From Candidatus Jidaibacter acanthamoeba (GTDB lineage Bacteria > Pseudomonadota > Alphaproteobacteria > Rickettsiales > Midichloriaceae), in NCBI RefSeq assembly GCF_000815465.1, contig NZ_JSWE01000184.1, positions 1 to 64,000 of the forward strand: 64,000 nt of DNA. Direction: 5' to 3'. The notes beneath the pieces are model-generated. The model searched no databases, was not told the origin of the DNA, and worked only from the letters and a program-made list of their open reading frames with translations. A program made the translations under genes and the position numbers. Numbering within the stretch: position 1 is the first letter of the stretch; every line of letters begins with the position of its first letter. Below, in pieces: positions 28,326 through 37,433 of the stretch.

Positions 28326-30092
28326 TTAAGGAGTTATTATATCAACGCATACCATATCTTTTGCGTTAATAAAATTCCAATCTGACTTCCCGACTAAACT
28401 GTCACTTTCGACTAAACACATCTTATCAGGCTTATTAGCATCAACAGCGCCATCATAAATTCCAGGGCACACTGAAAATTCAGCAGTATAATCAGGCTCA
28501 AGCATAGCACCTTTCGGATTTTTACATGCCGTAATAGGCGGAACTAAACAGTTAGAAGATTCCACTCCTCCGGCACAGCATAGATTTCTGATTCTTTTTC
28601 CTGAAGGGACAGTATATGAAGGATACATATCGGAACCTGTGTATCCGTCTTCTCCCGGGATTACACTATAAGCACCGCAACCGTCCGTACTTGCTCTTAT
28701 AGCAGGAGTTATAATTTTTACTTTGCGATATGTACCGTTAGCATTAAATTGCGGAATGAATGCAGCAAATTGTACACCGTAAACTTTTGCCGAAACGTCT
28801 TGTGCAAGTATAGTTGTGGTTTGGCCATTAGAAGCGGTAAGAATATTTTCATAATATTCTTTAAGCGGAGGGGAATCTTTTTCTTGATTGCCGAAGGTCG
28901 GAGATAGCGCAAGCTTAGCATAATTCAAGGTTCCATTAGCCGGCGTTGCGGTTAAACTACCCGCAGCATCAAGCTTATAGGCTATTTTATCACTACCGTA
29001 GGCTGCGGCCGAGCCGTCGACATCAATATAAATGATTTCTCCGCTATTAGTTAACTTAACAAAATAATATTTTAGAGCGGGATATTGTGTAGATTTGCCG
29101 CTAACCGTGCCGTTAGTGGTAGTATATTCACTGACAATTCCGTAGTTTGATTGACGAGGAGTCGGTCTTGGTACGCATCCTAAATAAACTTCGTTAGCAC
29201 AGGAATTTTCCTGACAAACACACACCTGCGAAGGATTATCAGATGGAACTTGCGCACAATAACTTATTTTATTTTCCGAGCCCGGGATTTGGCTGCAAGT
29301 TTTTAAATTGTCGTAATTTGTAGTATCACCAGGAAACTTATATCTAAGTAGTAGTGTACGTTCAATACTTCCGGCACCGGTAATTTCATTTAAGCGAATC
29401 ACCGGTTGATCGAATTTACTGCCTAAACTTATGTACCCCAAAACTCTATTGCCGTTTACATCAAGTGAATCCTCAAGCCCGATCGTGTCATCAACCATCG
29501 GTTCCATTCCGGGTGCGATTGTGTCATTAAATGTTGGGGGCCCAGGATAAACAGGTCCGTCAACACATCCTATTAAGGAATAATCCCAACTGAAAGTAGG
29601 AGAGCACGTGCCCCCGACATCAGACATACAGTAATAACCGCAAATTTTTGTGCGATTTGTATCATTTCTTCCGCTATGGTGATAACCTGCGCCCGGTGCA
29701 TATGAATACACTGCAACCGTATGACAAAATAATTGTCTTGCATTAGAGCTTAAGCCAAAGTTTTCACTAAGCCGATTATAAAAATCGCTTTCATGAAATG
29801 TTGCGCTACGAATATTAGTATCCCAAAGTACGCATTCGCCGAAAAATTGAAACCAGCACCATTGATGGTAAATTTTATATACGGGGCTAAACGCATCAGT
29901 ATTAACTCTTGCTATTTTCAGGCGCTCATTAGTGGTGGGGAACCCGCCTTTACATACTTCCCTTCTCCCCATGGTATCCGGCTCCCTTGTCCAATCTGCG
30001 CATGAGCCGCTCTCCGAGTAAGCAGAAGATAAACGTATATCAATAAAAATAATAGAAAACGATAAGAAAAATATATATAAAAAAGAACGCAT
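28326..30092 (-). CDS. Exported Cys-rich protein of the VirB4 locus, VirB6-like extracytoplasmic region
   Basis: 588 residues with a signal peptide (residues 1-25, SFLYIFFLSFSIIFIDIRLSSAY) and more than 25 cysteines, no further membrane segment. The region CVDGPVYPGPPTF, then FDQPVIRL, then repeated C-rich patches (SYCAQVPSDNPSQVCVCQENSC) resembles the periplasmic N-terminal domain of rickettsial VirB6 proteins. The polytopic VirB6/TrbL core is absent. It begins on the last base of the upstream virB4 gene, so the two are coupled. rvh clusters often place virB6-type genes after virB4, which supports the link. Family assignment is tentative. Confidence 0.5.
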   Translation of the reverse strand: MRSFLYIFFLSFSIIFIDIRLSSAYSESGSCADWTREPDTMGRREVCKGGFPTTNERLKIARVNTDAFSPVYKIYHQWCWFQFFGECVLWDTNIRSATFHESDFYNRLSENFGLSSNARQLFCHTVAVYSYAPGAGYHHSGRNDTNRTKICGYYCMSDVGGTCSPTFSWDYSLIGCVDGPVYPGPPTFNDTIAPGMEPMVDDTIGLEDSLDVNGNRVLGYISLGSKFDQPVIRLNEITGAGSIERTLLLRYKFPGDTTNYDNLKTCSQIPGSENKISYCAQVPSDNPSQVCVCQENSCANEVYLGCVPRPTPRQSNYGIVSEYTTTNGTVSGKSTQYPALKYYFVKLTNSGEIIYIDVDGSAAAYGSDKIAYKLDAAGSLTATPANGTLNYAKLALSPTFGNQEKDSPPLKEYYENILTASNGQTTTILAQDVSAKVYGVQFAAFIPQFNANGTYRKVKIITPAIRASTDGCGAYSVIPGEDGYTGSDMYPSYTVPSGKRIRNLCCAGGVESSNCLVPPITACKNPKGAMLEPDYTAEFSVCPGIYDGAVDANKPDKMCLVESDSLVGKSDWNFINAKDMVCVDIITP

Positions 30093-32365
30093 TATTTAAG
30101 TACCTCTAATATTTCAGGTAGATCCGCAAGATTAAGCACGCCGACAATTGAATATTCACCCTGCTTTAGTACAAACATTCTGCGCTCAACACTATAAGCT
30201 TTGATTTGAGTTAATTCAAATTCATTTAGGCTGAAAGAATGCTTAAATTTTTTATCGGCAAACTTATTTGAGGTGAAAATTTGGGTAGCAAACTTATCTA
30301 AACAATTTCGCAAACAGTCATTATCTAATATTCTATCAGTCGTATCGGTTGAAAAAAAGGCAATCGCATTTTTACTTGTCAGTTCATCAAGCCAGGAAGA
30401 AAAGAGCGGAGAAAACACATTGCTGAAGAATAAGTCATAACATTTATTAAATGCAATAATAGTCGGTCTGCCGTCGAGAAGTGAAGGTATCTTAAGCAGT
30501 AATAATACTAAGAAAGCCTCCTGAATCGGTTTAGACTTGGAAAGCTCAGTTATATCAATACTTAGAATATCCTCCAAAGTGAATAGATCCAAGAAATCTT
30601 CATCAAAAAAGTTTGAGTAAATTTCACTATTGAAATAACTGTTAAAACTGGATTTTATTGCTTCATCTTCTGATTTTTCAATTATACCGCTAAGTAGGGT
30701 ATAAGGATCTTCATTCTCATTACCTTCAAATAAGCTTTTAGCAAGGGCGGCAAAAAAAGTTTGGTATTGTGCATTATCACTGGCACGGGGATAAATTAAA
30801 TTAGTTAGGAAATTACTGAACAGTTCTAATTTTCCTTTAAAAAGTTCTTTATCAAAAAGCTTTATTTTAATCGGGGAGAAATCATCCGGATTTGGTTTAA
30901 CATATAATCCGCCTATCTCCTCGATAAATTTTTCGGAATTGCCTTCGGCGTCGATAAAAATAATTCGCGGGTTTAATTTAGTGCTTTGGGTAAGAAAGAA
31001 CTTCATAAGCACATTTTTTCCGCTGTGTTCATTGCCGATAATTAATGTGTTTCCGTTGTTATGATTATGAAAATTGAAATAATATGGGTTCCCGTCATTG
31101 TTTCTAAACAGGGAAATAGCAGGCCCCCATTTACTGCCGCTATAGCAGCCTATATTTTTATGATGTATCGAGGTGAGTGCACCGATTAAATTAGTCGCCG
31201 TATAGTTAATTCTATCTATAAATCTAAAATTACCCGGCAGCTGTGACCAAAAACATTTGGCCATTTTAAAATCTTCTCTTACCGCAACCAGTCCGATATT
31301 TTGCAGTACTTCAACGGTTTTGTTTAATTTATCCTGGAAAAAACTCTCATCATCACTGTATACTAATAGGGTAACCTGATGAGCGCAGTAATCATTATTA
31401 TTGCCCTTATCTTCATTTAGAATCTCGGCTAAGTCATTCTCTTGAGCTATATCTTGTGCTTTGGCAGCCTCTAAATGAGACATCATTTTTTTATGGTCCT
31501 TTAGTGCGGTATTTGATGATACAAAGCACAGAGATTCTGAAATTATGAACTGCATGCCAAGCTGAAGCAGCTTGTCATATGCGCTAACCGAGATATTTTG
31601 CGGTTGTTTTAAACTAAATACCGCGCAATATCTTTTAAAATCAGTGCCCTCTATTACCACGGTGTTAAATTTATATTTAATTTTAATATTTGCTAAGTAC
31701 TCAGATAAATCTTTAATCGGTACATGAGCTCTCGTTTGGGTTAATTGTACAAGGTTGTTATATAAAGAAAGAGGCTCGGATATATATCCTTCGTCTTCGG
31801 TTTTTTGCATAGTGAGCTTGGTTGAGCCGAATCTTTTTAGGTCATCAACCATATTATTGGTGATGTCGTGCAACTCTTCACATGCGGTATTTAAGTGATT
31901 GTAATGTTGGTTTTTAATTAGTGGAAAAAACAAAGTTTTCGGGTCGAAGGTACCGGTTTGAATGTTTTGTCTGATAATGGTTACATATAACGTGTTAACC
32001 AACTGTTTATCCCAATTGTTTTTTTTAGCCCACCTTTGGTTTAGTTCTTCAGCAAAGCCAAAAGGCATTTCACCCGGAGGAACCATATTTTCTCGATTTC
32101 TAAGCACATGTATATGAACTGCATACTTATATTCGGTAACATGTTTTTTTATTACTTTTCTAAGTTGGTCACGCAAATTTACTTTTTGAAATTCGCTATC
32201 ATTTGTTTCCAGCCCGGAAATTTTAATTATTTGCAGTAATTCCCCATTCTTGGTAAGTAGTGTTTCTTTGTCATAATGGCAGGCAATCGGAATAAATTCC
32301 GCTATCTTATCCTCAATAAAATATTTTTCATCTTCTATAAAAATGGATCTGTCTCTAAAAAACAC
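30092..32365 (-). CDS. virB4: Type IV secretion VirB4 homologue, second (RvhB4-b-like) paralogue
   Basis: 757 residues with the full VirB4/TrbE/CagE layout: an N-terminal CagE-type domain (to about 400) and a C-terminal P-loop domain. The nucleotide site is degenerate. The Walker A position reads GNEHSGKN (444-451), lacking the Ser/Thr after GK, and the Walker B acidic pair is replaced by N640-K641 in TIIAFNKCYDLF. Rickettsial rvh systems have two VirB4 proteins, one with degraded motifs, so this is probably the second. It may act as a structural partner of an active VirB4. No virB3 lies upstream; the neighbour is rlpA. Confidence 0.85.
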   Translation of the reverse strand: MFFRDRSIFIEDEKYFIEDKIAEFIPIACHYDKETLLTKNGELLQIIKISGLETNDSEFQKVNLRDQLRKVIKKHVTEYKYAVHIHVLRNRENMVPPGEMPFGFAEELNQRWAKKNNWDKQLVNTLYVTIIRQNIQTGTFDPKTLFFPLIKNQHYNHLNTACEELHDITNNMVDDLKRFGSTKLTMQKTEDEGYISEPLSLYNNLVQLTQTRAHVPIKDLSEYLANIKIKYKFNTVVIEGTDFKRYCAVFSLKQPQNISVSAYDKLLQLGMQFIISESLCFVSSNTALKDHKKMMSHLEAAKAQDIAQENDLAEILNEDKGNNNDYCAHQVTLLVYSDDESFFQDKLNKTVEVLQNIGLVAVREDFKMAKCFWSQLPGNFRFIDRINYTATNLIGALTSIHHKNIGCYSGSKWGPAISLFRNNDGNPYYFNFHNHNNGNTLIIGNEHSGKNVLMKFFLTQSTKLNPRIIFIDAEGNSEKFIEEIGGLYVKPNPDDFSPIKIKLFDKELFKGKLELFSNFLTNLIYPRASDNAQYQTFFAALAKSLFEGNENEDPYTLLSGIIEKSEDEAIKSSFNSYFNSEIYSNFFDEDFLDLFTLEDILSIDITELSKSKPIQEAFLVLLLLKIPSLLDGRPTIIAFNKCYDLFFSNVFSPLFSSWLDELTSKNAIAFFSTDTTDRILDNDCLRNCLDKFATQIFTSNKFADKKFKHSFSLNEFELTQIKAYSVERRMFVLKQGEYSIVGVLNLADLPEILEVLK

Positions 32366-32493
32366 TTTAATCTAATTACCAAATTTTCTATCTTACAATA
32401 GATTAAAATGAATATTCTATAGGTCAACAGTATTTTACAAAAAGAATAGATGTAAAAGATAAAAGGAGTCAACTATACCTATAATCTGCTTGT

Positions 32494-33060
32494 CTACTGA
32501 TGAGCCTTAATAACTTTCCGCCATTTATTAGCCGAAAATTTTTCAATCTCTCTATGCAACCTTTTTTTTCTGTTAGGAGATATAGCATTGCTTAAGTCCA
32601 TGGTTTCGTTATGTAGGTATTCTACTTTAACTTTAGCCAACCCTTTCTTGCTGAAACCCAGTACTTCCGCCGCCATTCTTGAAAGATCAATAACGCGAGC
32701 TCCTATATAAGGCCCTCTGTCATTGATAATAACTTTTGCCGATTTACTATTCTCAAGGTTAGTGACCTTAACTATGCTGTTTAGAGGTAGATACTTGTGA
32801 GCCGCCGTCATTAAATCAGGGTTAAAGATCTCTCCGCTTGCAGTCGGCCTTCCGCCGAATTCACGGCCGTACCATGAAGCAATCCCGGTTTCGGTAAAAG
32901 ATAATCCGACCACGGGTTTTGCAATTTTTTTCTTTTTATCTATTGATATAATTTGCATTTCTTTCTCAAATAACACCTCATTGTTATTTGCTGTTGCAGC
33001 TTGTGAGAATAAGATAAATAAAACAGTAAAAAGCCGAAGAATAATATTCATGCTTACCAT
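32494..33060 (-). CDS. rlpA: RlpA-type septal-ring lytic transglycosylase
   Basis: 188 residues: a signal peptide (MNIILRLFTVLFILFSQAA), then a double-psi beta-barrel with GIASWYGREFGGRPTASGE, MTAAHKYLPLNSIVKVTN and INDRGPYIGARVIDLSRMAA. These carry the catalytic Asp of RlpA enzymes, which cleave peptidoglycan strands lacking stem peptides at the septum. There is no lipobox Cys and no SPOR domain, so this is a short, soluble exported form. Two in-frame ATGs (33060 and 33051) could start it. It sits about 130 bases upstream of virB4. Confidence 0.9.
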   Translation of the reverse strand: MVSMNIILRLFTVLFILFSQAATANNNEVLFEKEMQIISIDKKKKIAKPVVGLSFTETGIASWYGREFGGRPTASGEIFNPDLMTAAHKYLPLNSIVKVTNLENSKSAKVIINDRGPYIGARVIDLSRMAAEVLGFSKKGLAKVKVEYLHNETMDLSNAISPNRKKRLHREIEKFSANKWRKVIKAHQ

Positions 33061-33320
33061 AATAAATTTATTTATAAAGCGCTGGATTATACCCTATTTT
33101 TCTTTATATTGCAAGCTTTTATCGAATTACCGAAGATTTTTGTGGGAATTAATGCCTGGAAAGTGCGTGAAAACGTAGGATAGAGTTATCAGGCAAATTG
33201 TTATTTATATCACTAAATAAATAGGATTCAAGGTAATTATTTTCTTATTTTACCGCTGGATTTTTTGATATTTTTTGGTATATTTTGCATTAAATTAAAA
33301 AATGCATATGGTTTTTACTC

Positions 33321-34736
33321 ATGAGCTCAAGTAATATTAACCTCAAGCAAGTGCTGCTGATATTCATTTTAGGAGCAGTGCTTTGGAATGTTCCTGCACC
33401 GACCGGAGTCGATCTTAAAGCTTGGCACCTGTTCGGGATTTTTATAACTACTATTATTGCCATAATTTTAAACCCTATGCCGATCGGAGCCATAGCGTTA
33501 TTCAGTATTTTAGTATGTATAATTACTCATACTCTGACTCTCCATCAGGCGCTCTCCGCTTTCAGTATAGACATAGCTTGGCTTGTAGTGTTTGCTTTCT
33601 TTATATCAAGGGGATTTATTAAAACAGGTTTAGGTAAGCGGATAGCTTACTACTTTATTTCTAAGATCGGTAAAAGTACCTTAGGATTATCATATGGCTT
33701 AGTATTAACCGACTTTATACTTTCTCCGATGATTCCAAGCGTAACGGCAAGAGGCGGGGGAATAATATTTCCGATTGCAAAAGCATTATCCGATGAATAT
33801 GAAAAGAATAACCCTTCCAGGAAGGATAAAAACCACAGCGGCGGGTTTTTGATACAGGTTTGCTTCCAATCGAACGTAGTTACCAGTGCCATGTTCTTAA
33901 CTGCAATGGCAGGAAACCCTTTGGTTCTTAAACTTGCGCCGCAGTTCGGTATAGATATATCTTGGGAAACTTGGGCATTGGGCGCAATTGTTCCGGGGAT
34001 AATAAGCTTGCTCCTTATTCCTTTAGTGATTTATCTTATTTATCCGCCTAGTGTTAAAAGCACTGAAAATGCTCCCCGCCTTGCTAAGCAGGCTTTAAAA
34101 GAAATGGGTAAAATCACTAAGCATGAAGTAGTAATGCTTTTAACTTTTATATTATTAATTACGCTTTGGATTTTAGATTATAGGATCGGGTTTAATGCAA
34201 CTACCACTGCGTTACTCGGTTTTTGTATATTGATAATTTCCGGGGTATTAAGCTGGAATGATGCCTTAAGCGAAAAAGGAGCCTGGGATACTTTGACCTG
34301 GTTCGGTACGCTTGTAATGATGTCGGGTTTTTTAAAAGAATTCGGCATAATGGCATGGATCGGCGTGCAAATGGAACACCTGGTTGCAGGCAAAGGCATG
34401 ATGCTGACAATGGTGGTAATAGGATTGCTATATTTCTATGTTCATTACTTCTTTGCGAGTATTACTGCTAAGATTACCGTGCTTTATAGTACATTTTTAA
34501 TGTTACTGATCAGTGCAGGCGTACCGAAGTTGGTTTCCGCATTAGCGCTCGCTTATTTTTCCTCGCTTGCCGCAGGTTTGACTCACTATGGAATCAGCTC
34601 AGCTCCTGTTTTCTTCGGGGCAGGTTACTTTAATACTAAAACTTGGTGGAAGGTCGGATTTTTGGTAAGTTTGGTTAATTTGGCGGTTTGGGCGACTATC
34701 GGCTCGGCATGGTGGTATGCTTTAGGCTGGTGGTAA
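33321..34736 (+). CDS. DASS/SLC13-family anion:Na+ symporter (dicarboxylate/2-oxoglutarate translocator type)
   Basis: 471 residues with about 12 membrane helices. Family marks: APTGVDLKAWHLFGIFI near the N-terminus, the first SNT-like motif region SNVVTSAMFLTAMAGNPL, the LSWNDALSEKGAWDTLTWFG block, and the second re-entrant region FFASITAKITVLYSTF plus GLTHYGISSAPVFFGAGY. It is closest in layout to the chloroplast DiT1/CitT malate-2-oxoglutarate group. In an intracellular bacterium it would import host di/tricarboxylates. The substrate is inferred. Confidence 0.9.
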   Translation: MSSSNINLKQVLLIFILGAVLWNVPAPTGVDLKAWHLFGIFITTIIAIILNPMPIGAIALFSILVCIITHTLTLHQALSAFSIDIAWLVVFAFFISRGFIKTGLGKRIAYYFISKIGKSTLGLSYGLVLTDFILSPMIPSVTARGGGIIFPIAKALSDEYEKNNPSRKDKNHSGGFLIQVCFQSNVVTSAMFLTAMAGNPLVLKLAPQFGIDISWETWALGAIVPGIISLLLIPLVIYLIYPPSVKSTENAPRLAKQALKEMGKITKHEVVMLLTFILLITLWILDYRIGFNATTTALLGFCILIISGVLSWNDALSEKGAWDTLTWFGTLVMMSGFLKEFGIMAWIGVQMEHLVAGKGMMLTMVVIGLLYFYVHYFFASITAKITVLYSTFLMLLISAGVPKLVSALALAYFSSLAAGLTHYGISSAPVFFGAGYFNTKTWWKVGFLVSLVNLAVWATIGSAWWYALGWW

Positions 34737-34769
34737 AAATATAATTTTTCTAATTCAATACTTTACCTG

Positions 34770-34820
34770 GCCGAAATATTATATAATACTAATTCTTAAG
34801 GGTGTATTTAATATTTCGGC
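34770..34820. promoter_or_regulatory. 12-bp inverted repeat around a TATAAT box upstream of motA
   Basis: GCCGAAATATTA (34770-34781) and TAATATTTCGGC (34809-34820) are perfect inverse copies 27 bases apart. A TATAAT at 34782-34787 touches the left arm. The right arm ends four bases before the GTG start of motA and covers the ribosome-binding zone, where no good Shine-Dalgarno sequence is seen. It could be an operator, or an RNA stem-loop that controls motA translation or ends the transporter transcript. Confidence 0.5.
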
Positions 34821-34824
34821 AACG

Positions 34825-35685
34825 GTGTTTCAATTAGGCATAATTATAGTAATACTATCACTAGTTATCGGCTTTATAGGCGGAGGTGGTAATATTTTAG
34901 TTTTAATCCATCCGTTTGAAGCTTTAATTATTCTCGGTACTGCAATTGGTTCTTTTATTATATCCAATTCTAAAACTTCACTGACATTAGCATTCACCAA
35001 TATTCATAAAGTTACAAAAAGAGAACCTTATTCAAAAGAAGATTATGTTGAGTTGCTCTCATTTTTATTCAATTTACTTAAATACTCTAAATCAAATTCT
35101 AAAATGGATTTAGAGACTCAAATTGAATACCCTGAAAAAAGTTTTCTATTTAAACGCTTTAAAAAAATTTTTGATGATAAGCAGGTTACCACCTTTATCT
35201 CCGACTATATGCGTCTAATAGTACTAGGGTTTGAAAACCCTTATGAATTGCAACAAATGATGGAAGATGAATTATTTGAGAAAAAAATACAAGGTCAAAA
35301 CCTTGCTTCCTGCTTTAATAGGTTAGGGGATAGCTTACCCGGGCTCGGAATAATCGCCGCCGTACTTGGAGTAATTAATGCAATGGCATCAATTGCAGCT
35401 GACCCGAGCGTGCTCGGAAGGAAAATTGCCGCAGCCCTTATAGGCACATTCTTAGGTGTATTTTTATCATATGGAATAATATCCCCAATCGGTGCGTTTT
35501 TCGAAGGCTATACCAATGAAGAAGTAAAATTTCTGGAGTGCATAAAAGCAGCAATTGTTTCACATGCTAAGGGGCACCCTCCCACTATTTCCATTGAATG
35601 TGCCCGCCAGATTATCCCAGATCATTTAAAACCAAGCTTTATCGAACTTGAAAAAAGCTTGAAAAAGAACTTAATTGTGAGATAG
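34825..35685 (+). CDS. motA: Flagellar motor stator protein MotA
   Basis: 286 residues of the MotA/TolQ/ExbB proton-channel family. Four membrane helices: 3-20, 27-45 and the pair in GDSLPGLGIIAAVLGVINAMA and LGRKIAAALIGTFLGVFLSYGIISPIGAFFE. These hold the conserved Pro residues facing the MotB aspartate; the cytosolic loop (about 50-165) carries charged residues for FliG contact. The start is a GTG at 34825 preceded by the inverted repeat. It is followed by motB after two bases. Together they power flagellar rotation; no rotor or filament gene is in the window. Confidence 0.92.
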   Translation: MFQLGIIIVILSLVIGFIGGGGNILVLIHPFEALIILGTAIGSFIISNSKTSLTLAFTNIHKVTKREPYSKEDYVELLSFLFNLLKYSKSNSKMDLETQIEYPEKSFLFKRFKKIFDDKQVTTFISDYMRLIVLGFENPYELQQMMEDELFEKKIQGQNLASCFNRLGDSLPGLGIIAAVLGVINAMASIAADPSVLGRKIAAALIGTFLGVFLSYGIISPIGAFFEGYTNEEVKFLECIKAAIVSHAKGHPPTISIECARQIIPDHLKPSFIELEKSLKKNLIVR

Positions 35686-35687
35686 GA

Positions 35688-36650
35688 ATGCAAGAGAAAG
35701 ATAAAGATAAAGATAAGGAAAAGGAAGAAACTAAAAAAGCCCCGATAATTATAAAGAAAGTGTTTGCCGCGCATCACGGGCACCATAGTGGAGCTTGGAA
35801 GGTGGCTTATGCAGATTTCGTGACTGCAATGATGGCTTTCTTTTTACTTATGTGGCTTTTAAATGCCGTTCCGACTGAAAAGTTAAAGGGTATTGCCGAA
35901 TACTTTGATCCGACGATTGGAATTTCAGGGCAGCTAGGTGAAGGTTTTAAAGGTGGGTTTAGTTCAGCCGCGCAAAAAGAAGGATTAAAAGAGGAAGATA
36001 AAACTCAAGGATTTAAATACGGCGTAAAAAGCGTCGGTGATATTGTAACCGTAAAAAAAATCGGCACCGAAGCGAACTTAGAAGAACAAGAAAATCAAAG
36101 ATATGAATTAGTTGAAGGTGAGTTAAATAAGTTAATTGAAAAAGATAAAAGCCTGCAGGACTATAAAAATTCATTACAGTTAGTTATTACCCCTGAAGGC
36201 TTAGAAATTAGGATTTTCGGACAAGACAAGCATCCTATGTTTAAACCCGGTAGTGCTGAGCTCACCGCTTTCACGGAAGTAATATTATTTAAAATTGCCA
36301 AGCTCATTCAATTTACCCCTAACTTCCTTCAATTATCGGGTTTTACCGATAGAACGGTAAATGATACGAATGGCGTATATACTAACTGGGAACTCTCTGC
36401 GGATAGGGCAAATGCAGCACGTAGATATTTGGTGCAAAGCGGGGTTCCTTCCGAGCAAATCGGAAGAGTAATTGGAAAAGCCGATACGGATCCGGCGGAT
36501 CCGAATAACCCTTATGCTGAGAAAAACAGAAGGATTACTATTACACTACTTAGAAATTCAATAATGCCTTATAATAAAATTTCCGCACCTAAAGATTTAA
36601 TCGGAACGCCTTCAAGGAATGATTTTGATGAAAGTGCGCGTGTAAAATAA
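35688..36650 (+). CDS. motB: Flagellar motor stator protein MotB
   Basis: 320 residues. A Lys/Asp-rich cytosolic N-terminus (with a tandem KD repeat) leads to the single membrane helix AYADFVTAMMAFFLLMWLLN, in which Asp43 is the proton-carrying residue. It is followed by the plug and a C-terminal OmpA-like peptidoglycan-binding domain (about 165-300: LQLSGFTDRTVN, NWELSADRANAARRYL, NRRITITLL). All functional elements are intact, so the motor is probably used. Directly coupled to motA. Confidence 0.94.
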   Translation: MQEKDKDKDKEKEETKKAPIIIKKVFAAHHGHHSGAWKVAYADFVTAMMAFFLLMWLLNAVPTEKLKGIAEYFDPTIGISGQLGEGFKGGFSSAAQKEGLKEEDKTQGFKYGVKSVGDIVTVKKIGTEANLEEQENQRYELVEGELNKLIEKDKSLQDYKNSLQLVITPEGLEIRIFGQDKHPMFKPGSAELTAFTEVILFKIAKLIQFTPNFLQLSGFTDRTVNDTNGVYTNWELSADRANAARRYLVQSGVPSEQIGRVIGKADTDPADPNNPYAEKNRRITITLLRNSIMPYNKISAPKDLIGTPSRNDFDESARVK

Positions 36651-36772
36651 GTATATTTTAAAGCTGTCAGTCTAAGGGGGTGGAAATTCAATCCAGCTTA
36701 ATAAAAATAATTTTATTTTCATTTATATGATTAAAGAGTATCATTCCTCTAAAAAATTAATGAGTGAAAGTT

Positions 36773-37324
36773 ATGTTTATACAGACACAAGAAACTCCTA
36801 ACCCTCAAACTCTAAAATTTATTCCCGGGGTTCAAGTGTTAAAAGAAGGGACTCTTACCTATCATTCAGGTGAAGATTGTTCTACTTCTCCGCTCGCCGC
36901 TGCTCTACTTGATGTTGAAGGGGTAAAGGGGATATTTTTAACTGATAATTTTATCTCCGTTACAAAAGATCCGAGTGCTGATTGGAGTGTTTTAAAACCT
37001 ATAGTACTTGCTTCCGTTATGGATCACTTTGTTGCACAAAAACCTGTGATAACGGAAAGCGCATTTAAAGCAGACGTTACGAGTGATGTGGAGGATGATG
37101 AAGCGGTAAAACAAATTAAAGAATTAATTGAGACCAGAGTAAGGCCGGCTGTAGCTAATGACGGCGGGGATATAATTTACAAAGGTTTTAAAGAAGGAGT
37201 GGTTTATGTTGAGTTGCATGGAGCTTGCTCAGGTTGCCCAAGTTCAACGCTTACCTTAAAAAGCGGTATTGAGAATATGCTCAAACATTATATACCTGAA
37301 GTTAAAGGGGTTGAATCGGTTTAA
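36773..37324 (+). CDS. NifU/Nfu-type Fe-S scaffold or carrier protein
   Basis: 183 residues from the chosen ATG. The N-terminal Nfu_N domain (TQETPNPQTLKFIPG) precedes the NifU-like C-terminal domain (VRPAVANDGGDIIY ... HGACSGCPSSTLTLK), whose C-x-x-C carries a [4Fe-4S] cluster. This two-domain form matches mitochondrial NFU1. It likely hands clusters to enzymes such as complex I, whose genes nuoAB lie 2 kb away. A GTG at 36764 would add three residues; ATG 36773 gives the usual start MFIQTQETPNPQT. Confidence 0.93.
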   Translation: MFIQTQETPNPQTLKFIPGVQVLKEGTLTYHSGEDCSTSPLAAALLDVEGVKGIFLTDNFISVTKDPSADWSVLKPIVLASVMDHFVAQKPVITESAFKADVTSDVEDDEAVKQIKELIETRVRPAVANDGGDIIYKGFKEGVVYVELHGACSGCPSSTLTLKSGIENMLKHYIPEVKGVESV

Positions 37325-37433
37325 ACGAGGAGAGTGGGCAACACTATATAAGCAGCCTGCTATTAGGAGCGGCTTACGCACTGCTTTTAAGCTCGCTATT
37401 CGATAAATTAATTAACTTACTTTAGGAGCTATA

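Noticed and set aside
32366-32493. virB3 upstream of virB4
   Set aside because: The gap is too short for a VirB3 gene and has no suitable frame.
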